Assembly (NCBI RefSeq): GCF_000162575.1
Contig: NZ_CM000776.2
Coordinates: 438,950-502,949 of the forward strand
Length of the DNA stretch: 64,000 nt
Reading direction: 5' to 3'
DNA from: Helicobacter canadensis MIT 98-5491
GTDB lineage: Bacteria > Campylobacterota > Campylobacteria > Campylobacterales > Helicobacteraceae
The notes under the pieces are model-generated. The model was not told the origin of the DNA. It did no database searches and saw nothing but the letters and a program-made list of their open reading frames with translations. Position numbers and translations under genes: made by a program. This document shows positions 62,365 through 64,000 of the stretch, one piece after another; position 1 is the stretch's first letter, and each line of letters begins with the position of its first letter.

Positions 62365-64000
62365 ATGAGTAAGCAATTTTTAGATTTTTATTTAAAAAAT
62401 TTAAATTATATAAAAAGTTCAGCTGCAGAGTTTGCTAAAGAGTTTCCAAAAATCGCATCAAAACTTGACATATCGCAGTTTGAAAGCGAGGATCCTTTTA
62501 TAGAAAGGCTTTTAGAAGGTACGGCATTTTTAGCAGCGCGTGTTGATGAGAAAATTTCATCAGGCTTCCCTAGGATGCTTGAATCTCTTTTATATTCTCT
62601 TTCTTCTAAGAGTTTATTTCCCATCCCATCTTATGCTATTGTTGAGCTTATCCCTAATTATTCAAATATGACTCATGATGTATCTTATATAGACAAAGAA
62701 GAAATTTTTAAATTTGATAGTTCCTTGCAAGGAGAATCTTGTAGATATACACCTGTGTGGGAAAGTCCCATTTATCCTTTTAATATTGTAGATAGTATCT
62801 ATACCGACAGAGATATTGAGAATTTGGGAATAAGTGAGGAATTATCTGCTATTTTGATTCTAAAATTAGAAATGATTGCGCCTTTATATTTTTCAGATTT
62901 GAAGCTTTTAAATATTGATTTTTTTTTAAATATGAATGAAGTTGATGCTTCTACCTTAATTTCGCACTTATTTTCAAATATAGTTGAAATTTATGTAAAA
63001 AATAGTGATACAGGAGAAATTATTAAAAAGGAAAGTTGCAAATTTAGCTTAACGGCTCTTGAGAGTGGTATTAGAAATTTTAACTCTTATACCAATGAGA
63101 TTTCGGGTTTGCTTGGTTTTGAAGAATATTTTTCTTATATTGATTTATTTAAATTTTGTAGATTGACAGATAAGGATCAATTGTTTTTAGATATGCAGAG
63201 TAAAAATGTAGAATTGATTTTTGGTTTTAATAAAAAAAATAATGATTTAAAAAATATTATCTCAAAAGATGCTATAAAGCTAAATTATATTCCTTTGATT
63301 AATATATTTAAAATGCGTTCAAGTAGGATGATTGTAGAGCAACAAGTGGAGTATCATATTGTTCCTGATGTTACTAATGCTTTAAATTACGAAGTTTATG
63401 ATATAGAGCGAGTAGATTTTTATAACGCCTCAAATGAAAAGATTTTTAGTGCTAAACCTTTTTATCATGTTGATAATGATTTGCTACCAGGGCAAAAATA
63501 TGATTATTTTTCTCTATACAGAAAGGATAAGCAGATAGGTTTGAATTCTTATAGAAGTAATTATTTGGGGCAAGAGGTTTTTATAAGTATTGCAGGAGAA
63601 AATTGGCACAATAATTATGAAAATATTCAGCAACTAAGTGCTGAACTTTTATGCACAAATAGAGATTTGCCAATTTTTTTAAAAGAAGGCATTAAAGCAA
63701 ATGTTCAAAACAATCAAATTCAAGCGGCTAGTTTAGTTTATACTCCAAGTAAGCCAAAAAAGTCTTTGATTTCAAATAAAGAAGAAAATTGGGAGAAATT
63801 GCTTTATGTTATGTTAAATCTTTCAAGCATTTTATGGAGAAATGGTGATATACCTTTGCATATAATTCGTAATATTATCCAATGTTATTCTGCTTTATCG
63901 CTTGATGAAACTGAAAGAATAGCTAATGCTATTGTCGCAATAAAAACTAAACTTAAAAATTTTAGGTTTGTATGTAATCATAGTGTATTTTATGAGCAGG
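62365..64000 (+). CDS. tssF: Type VI secretion baseplate protein TssF (3' end cut by window edge)
   Basis: Largest T6SS baseplate wedge protein (gp6-like). From the ATG at 62365 the frame is open to the last base, about 545 codons; a full TssF is typically about 580-620. The start MSKQFLDFYLKNLNYIKSSA and the block FIERLLEGTAFLAARVDEKI are family signatures near residues 1-20 and 45-65. A conserved FPRMLESLLY follows. It continues beyond the window, and tssG, tssH, tssJ-M and vgrG genes are presumably downstream or elsewhere. AT content is somewhat higher than in the housekeeping genes, as in the rest of this cluster. Confidence 0.9.
   Translation, partial: MSKQFLDFYLKNLNYIKSSAAEFAKEFPKIASKLDISQFESEDPFIERLLEGTAFLAARVDEKISSGFPRMLESLLYSLSSKSLFPIPSYAIVELIPNYSNMTHDVSYIDKEEIFKFDSSLQGESCRYTPVWESPIYPFNIVDSIYTDRDIENLGISEELSAILILKLEMIAPLYFSDLKLLNIDFFLNMNEVDASTLISHLFSNIVEIYVKNSDTGEIIKKESCKFSLTALESGIRNFNSYTNEISGLLGFEEYFSYIDLFKFCRLTDKDQLFLDMQSKNVELIFGFNKKNNDLKNIISKDAIKLNYIPLINIFKMRSSRMIVEQQVEYHIVPDVTNALNYEVYDIERVDFYNASNEKIFSAKPFYHVDNDLLPGQKYDYFSLYRKDKQIGLNSYRSNYLGQEVFISIAGENWHNNYENIQQLSAELLCTNRDLPIFLKEGIKANVQNNQIQAASLVYTPSKPKKSLISNKEENWEKLLYVMLNLSSILWRNGDIPLHIIRNIIQCYSALSLDETERIANAIVAIKTKLKNFRFVCNHSVFYEQ

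Overview
The window is AT-rich, densely coded epsilonproteobacterial DNA, most likely from an enterohepatic-type Helicobacter. The gene neighbourhoods pyrF-nusB-ribH-kdsA-carbonic anhydrase, murB-fliQ, lon-bamD-fliW and tpiA-fabI resemble those known from Helicobacter. The type VI secretion genes, selA/selB, an ACAD/diiron operon and ppc are not typical of H. pylori. The genus is inferred from protein similarity recalled from memory and gene order, not from a database search. No rRNA, tRNA, CRISPR array or insertion sequence was seen.

Layout. 0-4.4 kb: a chemoreceptor cut by the window edge, a CadF/OmpA-like adhesin and a multidomain CheX-type protein. 4.3-13.6 kb (minus): bamD, lon, rnhB, minD, minE, a divergent polysaccharide deacetylase with a (DTK)11 repeat, a beta-propeller/alpha-solenoid protein, dprA and ruvX. 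13.9-21.4 kb (plus): fliW-proC-miaA, then selA-selB-NifS-like-moeA, a unit suited to maturing a selenocysteine- and molybdenum-containing enzyme such as formate dehydrogenase. 21.4-25.4 kb (minus): pyrF, nusB, ribH, kdsA, carbonic anhydrase and a PomB-like stator gene. 25.4-33.3 kb: DedA, a Na/Pi transporter, an NDH-2-like flavoprotein, murB, fliQ, fabI, tpiA and a FUSC-like membrane protein.

33.4-36 kb holds an autotransporter whose promoter appears to contain a 16-base G tract as the -35/-10 spacer, a likely phase-variation switch. dcd, accB-accC, a short FlaC-like flagellin, argD and ppc follow. 44-48.8 kb (minus) is a detoxification-like island: an MFS exporter, a cupin, an aldo/keto reductase, an antibiotic-biosynthesis-monooxygenase-domain protein and a carboxymuconolactone-decarboxylase-family protein. 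Two of these genes share a nearly identical 218-bp Tat-leader cassette with an internal ribosome site and start, and two transcription units share a promoter with the 19-bp spacer typical of MerR control.

49-53.8 kb: rmuC, fliR, lolD and rpsB-tsf. 53.8-57.1 kb is the most unusual unit: a protein with a TusA-like N-terminus (without the usual Cys) fused to a six-ligand diiron ferritin-like domain, an acyl-CoA-dehydrogenase-like flavoprotein, and a PhnD-like binding protein with no signal peptide. I infer a cytosolic oxidative (perhaps organosulfur) pathway. panC follows, and the window ends inside a type VI secretion cluster: tssA, tssB, tssC, hcp, tssE and the first 545 codons of tssF.
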